From Polyangiaceae bacterium (GTDB lineage Bacteria > Myxococcota > Polyangia > Polyangiales > Polyangiaceae), in NCBI GenBank assembly GCA_025936205.1, contig JAICTU010000132.1, positions 1-19,028 of the forward strand: a stretch of 19,028 nt of DNA. The letters are read 5' to 3'. Below, one piece after another: positions 5,605-13,930 of this stretch. Below the pieces are notes generated by a model, which was given only the letters and a program-made list of their open reading frames with translations, made no database searches and was not told the origin of the DNA. A program made the position numbers and the translations under genes. Position 1 is the stretch's first letter. Each line of letters starts with the position of its first letter.

Positions 5605-8600
5605 TCAGTGCTTCTTCGACCGGCGGGAGACGTTCGGCTTCCGGTGCACGCCAGTGTCCGCCACCGTGCGAGCGCGCTTGCGCGGGCGCTTGCGCTTGCC
5701 CGGCTGAGACCCGGAGGCGCCGAGCGGTGGAGGCCGCAGACGGAGGCCAGGGCCGGCCGCTTCAGCGTAGGTCAGCACGCTGCGCTCGTCGACCGTGGTC
5801 ACCGGATCGGCCTCCTCCTCGTCGTCTTCCAGCTCCACGTCGACGTCGAGCTCCTCGCCGCCGGCGCGCGCCCCACCCCCGCTCGCGGCGTCGAACACGG
5901 AATCGACGTCATCATCGAGCGAGAGATCCTCTTCACGCACTTCCTCGTCGTCATCCAGATCGAATCCGGAACCAGCGCGGCCTGCGCCCGGCGCTGGACC
6001 CTGATCCAGCATTCCGCCGGAGCTGGGGGCCATTCCGCTCGGCGTACCCGGCGCCGATGAGCGCCGGCGCGGACCCGCGCCGGCGGGGGACCGACGGTAC
6101 GGCATGGCGCGCTTGGCGAGCATCACGCCTTCCTTCGCTTCCGAATCTCCAGGCTTCATGCGCAGCACGCGACGCCAGGCATCCGCCGTCTCGCGAGCGT
6201 CCTTGAGCTTGTCGCGCCAGATCAGCGCCACGCGACGCGCGAGCTCCGCGCGCGCATTGGGATCGCGCCCGCGCAGGATCTGGTTTTCGTAGAGCTGCAC
6301 CAGGCCGCGGTAGTCGCCGAGTTCTCCATACAGGGCCTCCAGCTGGCGCAGGATCGACTCGTCGCCCGGCGCGAGCTCATGCAGGCGCTTCAAGTCCTCC
6401 GCGCAACCCGCCGCGTTGTTCAGGTGACTCTTGCGGATGGCAGCACGCGCCGAGAGCAGCTGACGCACCGATGGCACGTCGAACACCTCTTCCAGCGCGA
6501 GGGTCAGCACGCCCTCTGCCTGCCGGTGATCGCCCAGATCGAGCGCGAGCTCGTTCAAGCTCTGCAGCACCTGCGCATCGACCTGCGTCACCAGCGCATC
6601 GGCGAGCCAGGCAAACGCCTTCTCGTGAGCACCGAGATCGCGGTGCGCGAGCAGCGCCGCGCGGCACAGCAGCACGCTGCGCTGCGTGGAGCTCACACCC
6701 GGGCCCTGACCGCCGGCGGCCAGAGCGTCCGCGAGCACCACGCGCAAGGTGGTGTCGCGGTTGCCACGACCGGCGTCGGAAGCCCGCGCGGCCTTCTCCA
6801 GGATCTCCAGCCCCCCCTCGGGCACGCCGTCGTTCAGCGCCTGGTCGAAGAAGCGCCGTGCGCGCTTCAGATCGCCCTGCTCGGACGCGATCTGCGCGGC
6901 GCGGCTGAGCGCGAAGAGCCGCTCCGTCATACCCTTGCAGCGATCCGTCTGGCGCTCGTAGACGTCGATCTTGTGCTCGGCGCTGTCGGCCAGAGAGGCC
7001 AGACGCTGCAGCAGCGGCTCGACGCGGTCGGCAGCCACGCTGCCGAGCGCGCGCTCGCCGTGCATGATGGCTTGCGAAGCATCGAGCCCGGTCGCCGACA
7101 GCACCTCCGCCTGGCGCACCATCTCCTCCGCGCGAGGGACGCCGGAGAGCTCGCGCACCTTGAGCTCCAGCGCCAGGTTGAGCACGTCCAGATCGCGCGT
7201 CTTCACCGCCACGCGCTCCAGCGGCTCCGCGATGTCGACGTCGGCGGAGCGCGTCCGCGCCAGCTCCTTGGCGACGGCGACGATCTTGTCGTCGTCGCCG
7301 GCGGCCACGAGCCGGGTGAAAGCACCGTGCAACGCGTGGGCGCGGCGCGGGCTGCCCGTCTCGGGCGCATACCACTCGACCAGCTTCTCGGCAGCCAGTA
7401 CGGGCTTTTTCAGGTCGTCCGCCAGCGACACGAACTGCTGCCGGCAGCCCTCATCGCCGCGGTCGGCGATCTGCTCCAGATAGCGCAGGGCCTCGTCGCT
7501 TCGCTCCAGGCGTTCGTGCAACACGGCCGCCAGGCGGCGCGTCATCACGCTGATCTCTTCCTCGTCGCCCTCGATCGCGATCAGGCTCTGCAGGTGCCGC
7601 GCCAGCAAGCCCCAGTTCTCCGAGCGCTCGGAGAGCTCGCAGATGCGCTGCACGGCGTCGAAGTCGTTCGGGTCCGTCGCGTGCACGATCTGCAACACGC
7701 GCAGCGCGCCCTCCACGTCGTTCAGATCGCTCTCATACAGATCCGCCAGCCGCACCCCGAGGTCGGTCTTGTGATCGGCAGAGGTCGCCAGCTCCAGCTG
7801 GCGCTCCAGCGCTTCCGCCGCCTTGTCGGGCTTGCCGCGCTGCAACTCCAGATCCGCAAGCGCCGCGAGCGCGTCGAGGTTCTTGGGATCCAGCTCGCGC
7901 AGGATGGTCTCGTAGCTGCGCACGGCGCCGTCGAGATCCTTCAGCCCCTTGTGCCGCAGGTGGGCCTCGCGCAAGAGCAACGGCACGCGGCGGCTCTCGT
8001 CGCGCAAGCTGATCAGGCGGCGCAGGTAGCCGACGGCGGCCTGCGCGTCTCCGCGCCCTTCAGCGTCGTCCGCGAGCAAGCTGAGTGCCTCTGCGTCGTC
8101 CGCCTCTTGCAGCACGAGCTCATACGAGCGCCGGGCCGCGTCGAAGTCGCCGAGCTCATGGCTCTGGTACTTGGCGGCGCGCTTGCGCAAGGCCACGCGC
8201 TTGGACGTATCCATGATGCGCGCCGCGCGCTCCAGCAGGAACGCCGGCAGCTCGCTGCCGCGCCGGCTGGAGAGCAGCTGCTTCTCCACGGCGTCCGCGT
8301 ATTCATCGTTGTTCGGGTCGAGCTCCGTGGCGCGATACAAGCTCTGCAGCGCGCGCGCCTGATCGCCGGAATCAGCGAGGTACTCGGAGGCCTTCACCAG
8401 CAAGGCAGCCTGGCGCAACGGCTGATCGCCGAGCAGCCGGACGCGCTCGCTGTTGGCGGCCACGGCATTCTCGAGCTGCTGCGCCTGCAGGTAGCTCGTC
8501 TCGGCCAGCTCCCACAGATCGAGGTCGCTGCTGGTCGAGGCCGCTTCGGAGTAGGCCTGCGCAGCCGCGCTGGCGTCGCCCGCCTCCATGCGCAACGTCC

Positions 8601-10644
8601 CGAGGCGCGTGAGCAGCTCGACCTTGGCCGTCGGGTCCTCCACGCTGTGGATGTTGTCGGTCACGACCTGAATCGCGAGGTCCTGGCGATCACCAGACTC
8701 GAACAGCTTTACTGCGGTGTCGATCGCCACATCATCGCCCGGCGTGAGCCCCGCGATGCGCGCCCACGCTTCACCGGCTGCGACGGGATCTTCGAGTTTG
8801 GTCTGATGCAGCCGAGCCAGATCCTTTTCGAGCGCGATCCGCGCCTCCAGATCCGACTGCTGGTCAGCTTGCGTGCGCAAGAGCTCCGCCACCTCGTGCC
8901 AGCGCCCCGCTCGCTCCAGCAAACGCCGCAGCTGGCTGGCAGACTCATCGCCAGCTCCCAGATCCGCGAGCTGGCGCCAGGCCGTCAGCGCGCCGTCGAG
9001 GTCCTGCAGCTGCCCCTCGGACAAGCTGGCCACCTCGCGCAGCCAGCTCGCCCGCTGCTGGTACGTCACGCCGGTCACCGCCGCGGCTGCCGCCAGCAGG
9101 CTGCGCAGCTCGTTGAAGCGCCGCGTACGACGCAAGAACGTCTGCAGGTATTCGATCGCGATCGGCTGCGCCGGCTCGATCGCGAGCGCCTCCTTGTACT
9201 TCTGTGCCGCCTCGTTCCGGCGGTTCTTCTGGATCAGCGTGGCTGCGGCTTGCAGCAAGTCGCGCACGGGCCCCGTGGCATTGCCGAGCAACGAGGCCTC
9301 GCTCGCGCGAGCGCTGGCGGGAGACAGCGCCGCGAGCACTTGATCTTCTTCGTCGAGCTCGCCGTCCATGTCCGGAGGGCCGCTGCGTTCGGCAAAGGGG
9401 CTCTCCTCCTCTGCGCCGAACTCCGCGCCTTCCGCCGCCATTTCTTCCAGACCACTGCTTCCCGGGCGGGTTGAGCTCGCCGTGTCCGCTGCAGCGCGAC
9501 GCGAGCCTGCACGCCCGGAACGGCGCGCAGCACCGTTCACCTCGACACCGCTCACCGGCGCGGCCTCCACTTCGGCGCTGGGCGCGGGTGCTGCGCTGGC
9601 GAGCAAATCGCCCGCTGCGCTGCGCGCGCCTTCCACGAACGGACCGTCCGGGTTGACTTGCACATAGGCAGCCGCAAACGGCGCGACCTCTTCCAACCTG
9701 CCGAGCTCCTGACCGTAGTGCAACGCGAGCTGCATCGCTCGGTCGTGCCCGGGCACGAGCTCGAGCGCGCACAGCGAGTAGGCGAGCGCGTGCTCCAGGA
9801 ACTCCTCCGCGAGCAGCACGAACAGCTCCGCAGCTTCCTCGCGCACGCCTTGCTCCAGGGCCCGCCCGGCGCGCGCCAGCTCGAGCACGACGCTGGCCAG
9901 TTGCTGCCGCAAGTTGGCGTTCACTGGATCGATCGCGAGCGCGTGGCGCAGAGCATTGGCTGCGAGCTCTTCCTCACCGGCGGCTTTGCAGACCTCCGCC
10001 TCATCCATGTAGAGCGCCAAGCGGCGCTCCGTGTCGGGAGACAGCGCGCGCTCCATCTCGAAGTACGGGATAGCTTCTCCGTAGCGAGCGCTCAGCTTGA
10101 GCAACTCGCGCGTCGCGTAGATCGCGTAGTGACTCTTGGGATCGTACTCGAGGGCTTTGCTGTAGTTGTCGAGCGCCTTGCCCGGATTGCCGAGCGGCGG
10201 CTCCGCCCACAGACGCCCGAGCTCTTCGTGGATGGCCACCACCGAAGCGCGCAGCGCAGGATCATTTCGTACCACTGTCGCGAGCGCGCGAGCGCGCCGC
10301 TCGAGCAAGGCGACCAGCGCCTTGGCGTCGCCCTTTTCACGATACAACGCCGCGAGGCGATCGGCAGGCACGGCATCCGTCGGCTCACGTTCGATGGCAC
10401 TCATCAGGCAACGAGCGGCTTGGTGCGCATCACCGAGACTGGTGACCCACACGTTCGCAGCCTCCGTGTACCAGTGACTGGCGAGTGAAGGGTCCAAGGT
10501 CTCGTTGCCGACGCGCTCGAGCAACCCCGCGTATACGCGAGGGTCATTCTGGCCCGAACGGTGAGCCTGGGTGATCGCCGCCTGATCGTGCGGGTTCTCC
10601 ACCAAGCGACGGACCAGAGTCTCGATTTCGTCCTGAGTTTCCAT
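5605..10644 (-). CDS. Giant TPR-repeat scaffold protein with acidic and basic C-terminal tail (1679 residues)
   Basis: The protein is built mostly of tetratricopeptide-type helix pairs, which form superhelical binding surfaces. Many A/W-L-Y/A-P patterns are visible, for example 'NYSKALEYDPKSHYAIYATR', 'RQLADLGAGDESASQLRRLL', 'LYRATELDPNNDEYADAVEK' and 'YETILRELDPKNLDALAALA'. A disordered insert rich in Ala/Ser/Glu occupies about residues 343-445. The end, from about residue 1513, is low complexity: Pro/Gly/Ser, then Asp/Glu blocks (~1558-1614), then a strongly basic tail with KRKRPRKRAR and SRRSKKH. No signal peptide or membrane helix is seen, so it is probably cytoplasmic. ATG 10644 is chosen because the frame beyond it (to 10884) lacks protein character; no clear ribosome site precedes it. 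Partners and function are unknown. Confidence 0.88.
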   Translation of the reverse strand: METQDEIETLVRRLVENPHDQAAITQAHRSGQNDPRVYAGLLERVGNETLDPSLASHWYTEAANVWVTSLGDAHQAARCLMSAIEREPTDAVPADRLAALYREKGDAKALVALLERRARALATVVRNDPALRASVVAIHEELGRLWAEPPLGNPGKALDNYSKALEYDPKSHYAIYATRELLKLSARYGEAIPYFEMERALSPDTERRLALYMDEAEVCKAAGEEELAANALRHALAIDPVNANLRQQLASVVLELARAGRALEQGVREEAAELFVLLAEEFLEHALAYSLCALELVPGHDRAMQLALHYGQELGRLEEVAPFAAAYVQVNPDGPFVEGARSAAGDLLASAAPAPSAEVEAAPVSGVEVNGAARRSGRAGSRRAAADTASSTRPGSSGLEEMAAEGAEFGAEEESPFAERSGPPDMDGELDEEDQVLAALSPASARASEASLLGNATGPVRDLLQAAATLIQKNRRNEAAQKYKEALAIEPAQPIAIEYLQTFLRRTRRFNELRSLLAAAAAVTGVTYQQRASWLREVASLSEGQLQDLDGALTAWRQLADLGAGDESASQLRRLLERAGRWHEVAELLRTQADQQSDLEARIALEKDLARLHQTKLEDPVAAGEAWARIAGLTPGDDVAIDTAVKLFESGDRQDLAIQVVTDNIHSVEDPTAKVELLTRLGTLRMEAGDASAAAQAYSEAASTSSDLDLWELAETSYLQAQQLENAVAANSERVRLLGDQPLRQAALLVKASEYLADSGDQARALQSLYRATELDPNNDEYADAVEKQLLSSRRGSELPAFLLERAARIMDTSKRVALRKRAAKYQSHELGDFDAARRSYELVLQEADDAEALSLLADDAEGRGDAQAAVGYLRRLISLRDESRRVPLLLREAHLRHKGLKDLDGAVRSYETILRELDPKNLDALAALADLELQRGKPDKAAEALERQLELATSADHKTDLGVRLADLYESDLNDVEGALRVLQIVHATDPNDFDAVQRICELSERSENWGLLARHLQSLIAIEGDEEEISVMTRRLAAVLHERLERSDEALRYLEQIADRGDEGCRQQFVSLADDLKKPVLAAEKLVEWYAPETGSPRRAHALHGAFTRLVAAGDDDKIVAVAKELARTRSADVDIAEPLERVAVKTRDLDVLNLALELKVRELSGVPRAEEMVRQAEVLSATGLDASQAIMHGERALGSVAADRVEPLLQRLASLADSAEHKIDVYERQTDRCKGMTERLFALSRAAQIASEQGDLKRARRFFDQALNDGVPEGGLEILEKAARASDAGRGNRDTTLRVVLADALAAGGQGPGVSSTQRSVLLCRAALLAHRDLGAHEKAFAWLADALVTQVDAQVLQSLNELALDLGDHRQAEGVLTLALEEVFDVPSVRQLLSARAAIRKSHLNNAAGCAEDLKRLHELAPGDESILRQLEALYGELGDYRGLVQLYENQILRGRDPNARAELARRVALIWRDKLKDARETADAWRRVLRMKPGDSEAKEGVMLAKRAMPYRRSPAGAGPRRRSSAPGTPSGMAPSSGGMLDQGPAPGAGRAGSGFDLDDDEEVREEDLSLDDDVDSVFDAASGGGARAGGEELDVDVELEDDEEEADPVTTVDERSVLTYAEAAGPGLRLRPPPLGASGSQPGKRKRPRKRARTVADTGVHRKPNVSRRSKKH

Positions 10645-10727
10645 ATGGCGGCGGAAAGCTAGCACGCCGTCTGGACGACCTGCAACGCGAACACAGGCGT
10701 TTCGAAGCGCTCGAGAGACGGGCGCAA

Positions 10728-11720
10728 GTGCCACGTCCAGACTATACTTTTCTGGTGCTTGGGAAACCTCTTCGGCCCACGCGAGTCCAGCTCGAGCAAC
10801 GGGCTCAGCGTGAGCGCGCCGGAGCCTGTGGCCCGGCTTGCGATGTACTACCTCGGGGCGCTGGCTCGAGCTGCAGCCCACCACGCAAACGGTTGAAGCA
10901 GCTGCTCGCTGCTGCGCTGGCGCTCGCCGCTTGCGGCTTTGGGCCGCTCGCCGCAGTGGGAGCCGCGCTCGGTTGGCTCACGCGCACGCGACTGCGCAGA
11001 ATCGCGCATCATGCACACGGGCTGCGCTGGGCGAACGTCGCGATCGGCGTCGGAATCGTCAACTCCACGCTGTGGCTGGCGGCATGGACATGGATCACGC
11101 TCGAGCCGCCTGGTGGGCGCGGCACGGCGCACGACGATGACGACGATCTCGCGCTGCCCTTCGCTACTCAGCCGATGGTTGCCACTCCGCGCTTCAAGGA
11201 TTTTCCCGAGCTCGAGACGCTGCCGATCCTCGCGAGCGACGGCGTCGATGCGGAGTCCACATCGCGCCGGCACTGGGGTCAAGTGCCAGTCGTCGACATC
11301 GGCGATTCCGTGAGCTCGCTGAGCGTCACGCTCGAGGAGCAGTCGTACCTCGCGCACGCCAGCGGGCGCACTCCGGTCGTTTGGTTGGTTGCGCCCGATT
11401 GCCGCCGTTGTGATCACGTCGCGCTCGCACTCAAGCAAGGCCGACTCCAGCGTGCCTTTGCCCACACTCAGCTGATCCGGATCAACGCTCAGCAATTCAG
11501 CGCCGAGCTGCAAGACCTGCAGCTGCCAGTGCATGACCTGCCGGGCTTCGCGTTGCTCTCCGGACAAGGTACGCCACTCGACTTCGTCCACGCTGGTGAG
11601 TGGGATGAAGACACTCCCCAGCAGATGGCGCCTGTACTGGAAAGTTTCGTGGAGCATCAGCTCGCGCGGCGCCGCTTCCCCTGGCGAGGTGGTACGCGCT
11701 CGGACGAAACGCCCATCTGA
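10728..11720 (+). CDS. Membrane-anchored thioredoxin-like protein with CRRC motif
   Basis: The protein has two hydrophobic helices (QLLAAALALAACGFGPLAAV and ANVAIGVGIVNSTLWLAAWT) joined by an Arg/His loop. An acidic linker (AHDDDDDLAL) and a ~115-residue domain with thioredoxin features follow. Those features are a strand TPVVWLVAPD running straight into a Cys-Arg-Arg-Cys pair (residues 225-228 from the GTG), the strand THTQLIRINA-like 'AHTQLIRINA', and a putative cis-proline at HDLPGFALL (Pro272). By the positive-inside rule the basic loop is cytoplasmic, placing the redox domain in the periplasm. The helix pair resembles DUF4190-type N-termini. The start is uncertain: GTG 10728 is the longest, but its first 55 residues are Arg/Cys/Pro-rich and unconvincing, while TTG 10893 starts right at the first helix. 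It is divergent from the TPR gene. Confidence 0.72.
   Translation: MPRPDYTFLVLGKPLRPTRVQLEQRAQRERAGACGPACDVLPRGAGSSCSPPRKRLKQLLAAALALAACGFGPLAAVGAALGWLTRTRLRRIAHHAHGLRWANVAIGVGIVNSTLWLAAWTWITLEPPGGRGTAHDDDDDLALPFATQPMVATPRFKDFPELETLPILASDGVDAESTSRRHWGQVPVVDIGDSVSSLSVTLEEQSYLAHASGRTPVVWLVAPDCRRCDHVALALKQGRLQRAFAHTQLIRINAQQFSAELQDLQLPVHDLPGFALLSGQGTPLDFVHAGEWDEDTPQQMAPVLESFVEHQLARRRFPWRGGTRSDETPI
10741..10746 (-). promoter_or_regulatory. Possible -10 element (TATAGT) for the TPR gene
   Basis: The minus strand reads TATAGT here, five of six bases matching the sigma-70 -10 consensus, about 95 bases upstream of the TPR ATG at 10644. No convincing -35 hexamer is seen 16-18 bases upstream. It is notable only because AT-rich hexamers are scarce in this GC-rich region. 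Confidence 0.25.
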
Positions 11721-11853
11721 CGCGCCGAAACGAGACGCTTGCCGCACGGGCCCCGCACCCACGCGCTCCATTGCCACCGTAAGCCCACGGCGACAGTGCA
11801 CTCCCGCGTGATGCTCCGCTTCGCCTCGAGGGGCTGATTATGGCGAAAGCACG

Positions 11854-11878
11854 GCCCGCCGTTCACGGTGCGGCGGGC
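11854..11878. terminator. Possible terminator hairpin downstream of the thioredoxin-like gene
   Basis: GCCCGCCG (11854-11861) and CGGCGGGC (11871-11878) form a perfect 8-bp GC stem around a nine-base loop, 134 bases after the stop at 11720 and 122 bases before the next ATG. No T-run follows. The 279-base gap otherwise shows no gene; a short plus-strand frame at 11840-12061 overlaps the next gene and has no protein-like features. Confidence 0.4.
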
Positions 11879-11999
11879 GGCTCGCCATTTCGGGGCGTGA
11901 CCGCCCCTCGGGCGTCCTCGGCGTTGCCGGCCCGGTACACCCCTCTAACGGACAAACTATTGCTTCCGACGGCTCCGCCGGGACTAAAGTACCGCGACC

Positions 12000-13781
12000 A
12001 TGAACGCCGCCCATCCCTACCACGGACAACCGGCAGCAGTGCCCCACACAGGCCCCGGTAGCCTGCGGGACGCCATGCACCGGCGCGGGGCGCTGGGGCA
12101 GACGCTGGGGTTGGAGGCGGCCGTCGCTCAGATCGTCCCTCTTTGCCACGAGCTGGCCGACATCCACGCCCAGGGTTACGGGTTCTTCCTGCATCCCTCC
12201 AGCATCGCGGAGCTGCCGGATGGGCGCCTCGTCTTGGCACGGGAGCGGGCTACGCTCTACCCGGCGGACCCGCGCGATGCTTCGTGCCTGCCGCCGGAAA
12301 CGCAGCCCGGTCAGCTCAATGATGCCCGGGGCAACGTGTATGCCATTGGAGCCATCCTCTACGAGCTGCTCACGGGCGCCAGCGTGGGAGCGGGAATGCG
12401 TCGCCCGGCAGAGCTGGTCCCTCATCTACCCGCCGCTCTCGACGGTGTGCTCTCGGTCGCCTTGATTGCCGATCCCGAACGCAGACCAAACGATCTGCGT
12501 TCGCTGGCGAATTCGATCCAGCAGCTGCTGACGAGCCCGCGGCCCGCGTTACCCGCCATCAATCCGCTGGAGATGACGCTGCAAGGGATGCCTCCGTCAA
12601 TTCCGGTGCTCAACTCGGGGTCCGTTCGTCCGTCCCAAGGGATGCCGTCGTCGATCCCCGTGTTCAACTCTCGTCCAGCCCACAATTCGCTCAGTGTCGA
12701 CGTTTCACTCTCGTCGATGCCTCCCGACCCAGGTGTCCCGGCCGCTGCCCCCTTGATCATCAATGGGGCAAACGGTGCGCGGGCGCCGATGTCCCCCTTT
12801 GCGGTGATCTCAGCGGAGGGCGTTCCCCCCTCCGCAGTGGGAGTGCCGCCTTCCTCTGCGGGCATACCGCCATCTTCAGCGTTGAACGGCTACGGGGTAG
12901 CGGTTCAGGCGCCGCAGCCGGACAAGAGCGCCGCGCAGCAGGCAGCCCGCTTCGCGGAGCTCAAGGCACAGCTCGAAGCAGATCCGCGTCCGCGCTACTT
13001 CGTCGTCAAGAACGGCATGGACCATGGCCCGTTCACAGCGGTGGAGCTGGTGCGACAGATCGACTCGCACTCGTTCACCGAGGAAGATCACATCGTCGAT
13101 AGCGTCGACGGGCGGCGCGCCGCGCTGCTCGAGTGGCCGCAGTTCGCCGCCTTCGTGGAGCACGCCAAGCGCGAGCGTCAGCTCGTGCAGCGTCAGAAGG
13201 ACATCGTCAAGGTCGCCGCTGCGGAGAAGAAGAGCTCGCGCGGCAAGACCCTAGCGGGCCTGTTGATCGTGATCGGTGTGCTGGGCATCGGCGGCGGTTG
13301 GTACCTCACGACCAACGGCGTCCGGCGCGACGGCGTCGTGATTCAAGAAGACGAATCCACCAACGTGGAGACAGACGGCGCGCTCTCGGTCAAGGGCAAG
13401 AAGAAGCCCCGCCGCCGCAGCGCCGGCAGCGGCGCCCCGGGCAGCATCCCGGTGGTGGCGGGCGGGCAGAGCTGCGAGGCCGCCCTCGACTCTTACAACG
13501 AAGAAAAGAGCATGGGCGACGAGGGCCAGGCGGACATCACCGCGGGCCAGTACGGGCGCGTGCTGAACAGCGGCTCGTACTTCGGGCACTGCGGCGTGCC
13601 TCTCAGCATGGGCGTCAACATCTGTGCCGCGGTCCAGAATGGCCGCGCGGTGGGCGTGACGGTGACGACCGAGCCCAACGACGCCAAGAAGGCAGCCTGT
13701 GTGGCCAGCGCCGTGCGGGGCCTGAGCTTCCCGAGCCACCCCAAGCTCGACGTCACTCGCACTCGCTTCGCCGGGCAGTAA
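12000..13781 (+). CDS. Modular membrane protein: degenerate kinase-like C-lobe, GYF-like domain, one TM helix, AgmX/TonB-like C-terminal domain
   Basis: Residues ~20-178 align by pattern with the C-lobe of Ser/Thr kinases: 'CHELADIHAQGYGFFLHPSS' in the catalytic-loop position, LPPE for the APE motif, GNVYAIGAILYELLTG for the helix-F region and ADPERRPNDLRSLA near the end. The HRD and DFG aspartates are absent and no N-lobe (Gly loop, Lys) precedes, so it cannot be an active kinase. A Pro/Ser linker with internal repeats follows (GMPPSIPV and GMPSSIPV; GVPPSAVGVPPSSAGIPPSS). Residues 332-390 (YFVVKNGMDHGPFTAVELVR) look GYF-like. A helix at 417-436 crosses the membrane. Residues 491-593 contain four Cys and the GLSFPSHPKLDVTRTRF ending seen in AgmX/PglI- or TonB-like C-terminal domains of Myxococcota, presumably periplasmic. 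Ligands are unknown. Confidence 0.82.
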   Translation: MNAAHPYHGQPAAVPHTGPGSLRDAMHRRGALGQTLGLEAAVAQIVPLCHELADIHAQGYGFFLHPSSIAELPDGRLVLARERATLYPADPRDASCLPPETQPGQLNDARGNVYAIGAILYELLTGASVGAGMRRPAELVPHLPAALDGVLSVALIADPERRPNDLRSLANSIQQLLTSPRPALPAINPLEMTLQGMPPSIPVLNSGSVRPSQGMPSSIPVFNSRPAHNSLSVDVSLSSMPPDPGVPAAAPLIINGANGARAPMSPFAVISAEGVPPSAVGVPPSSAGIPPSSALNGYGVAVQAPQPDKSAAQQAARFAELKAQLEADPRPRYFVVKNGMDHGPFTAVELVRQIDSHSFTEEDHIVDSVDGRRAALLEWPQFAAFVEHAKRERQLVQRQKDIVKVAAAEKKSSRGKTLAGLLIVIGVLGIGGGWYLTTNGVRRDGVVIQEDESTNVETDGALSVKGKKKPRRRSAGSGAPGSIPVVAGGQSCEAALDSYNEEKSMGDEGQADITAGQYGRVLNSGSYFGHCGVPLSMGVNICAAVQNGRAVGVTVTTEPNDAKKAACVASAVRGLSFPSHPKLDVTRTRFAGQ

Positions 13782-13891
13782 TCCTTCCAGCGCGCGGACG
13801 CGCAGTAATCCTTCCGGCGCGCGGACGCGCAGTAATCCTTCCGGCGCGCGGACGCGCAGTAATCCTTCCGGCGCGCGGACGCGCAATAATC
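13777..13891. repeat. 27-bp tandem repeat, 4 full units plus a partial, starting at the upstream stop codon
   Basis: Units start at 13777, 13804, 13831 and 13858. The consensus begins AGTAATCCTTCCGGCG and ends CGCGGACGCGC; unit 1 differs by one base (A for G) and a seven-base partial copy (AATAATC) ends the array. There are no spacers. Each unit holds the inverted pair GCGCG/CGCGC around a four-base CGGA loop, so the transcript could fold into four successive small hairpins. Because 27 is a multiple of three, the TAA at 13779 recurs in frame in every unit (13806, 13833, 13860, 13887). The array fills most of the 149-base gap before the SctJ-like gene. Confidence 0.95.
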
Positions 13892-13930
13892 ATCGGCGCG
13901 CCGGCGCCGGGTACGATGTAAAACACGCGC

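Noticed and set aside
6379..9474. A 1031-codon open frame on the plus strand opposite the TPR gene
   Set aside because: It is antisense to a protein with clear TPR patterns, has Arg/Gln/Leu-rich composition without domains, and long antisense frames are expected from GC-biased third positions.
13777..13891. CRISPR array
   Set aside because: The 27-bp units abut directly with no spacers and no cas genes are present.
13133..13921. Plus-strand frame reading through the repeats with a repeated RAVILPARG motif
   Set aside because: It is a shifted shadow of the kinase-like/GYF/AgmX-like gene; composition is Arg/Gly-rich with no domain.
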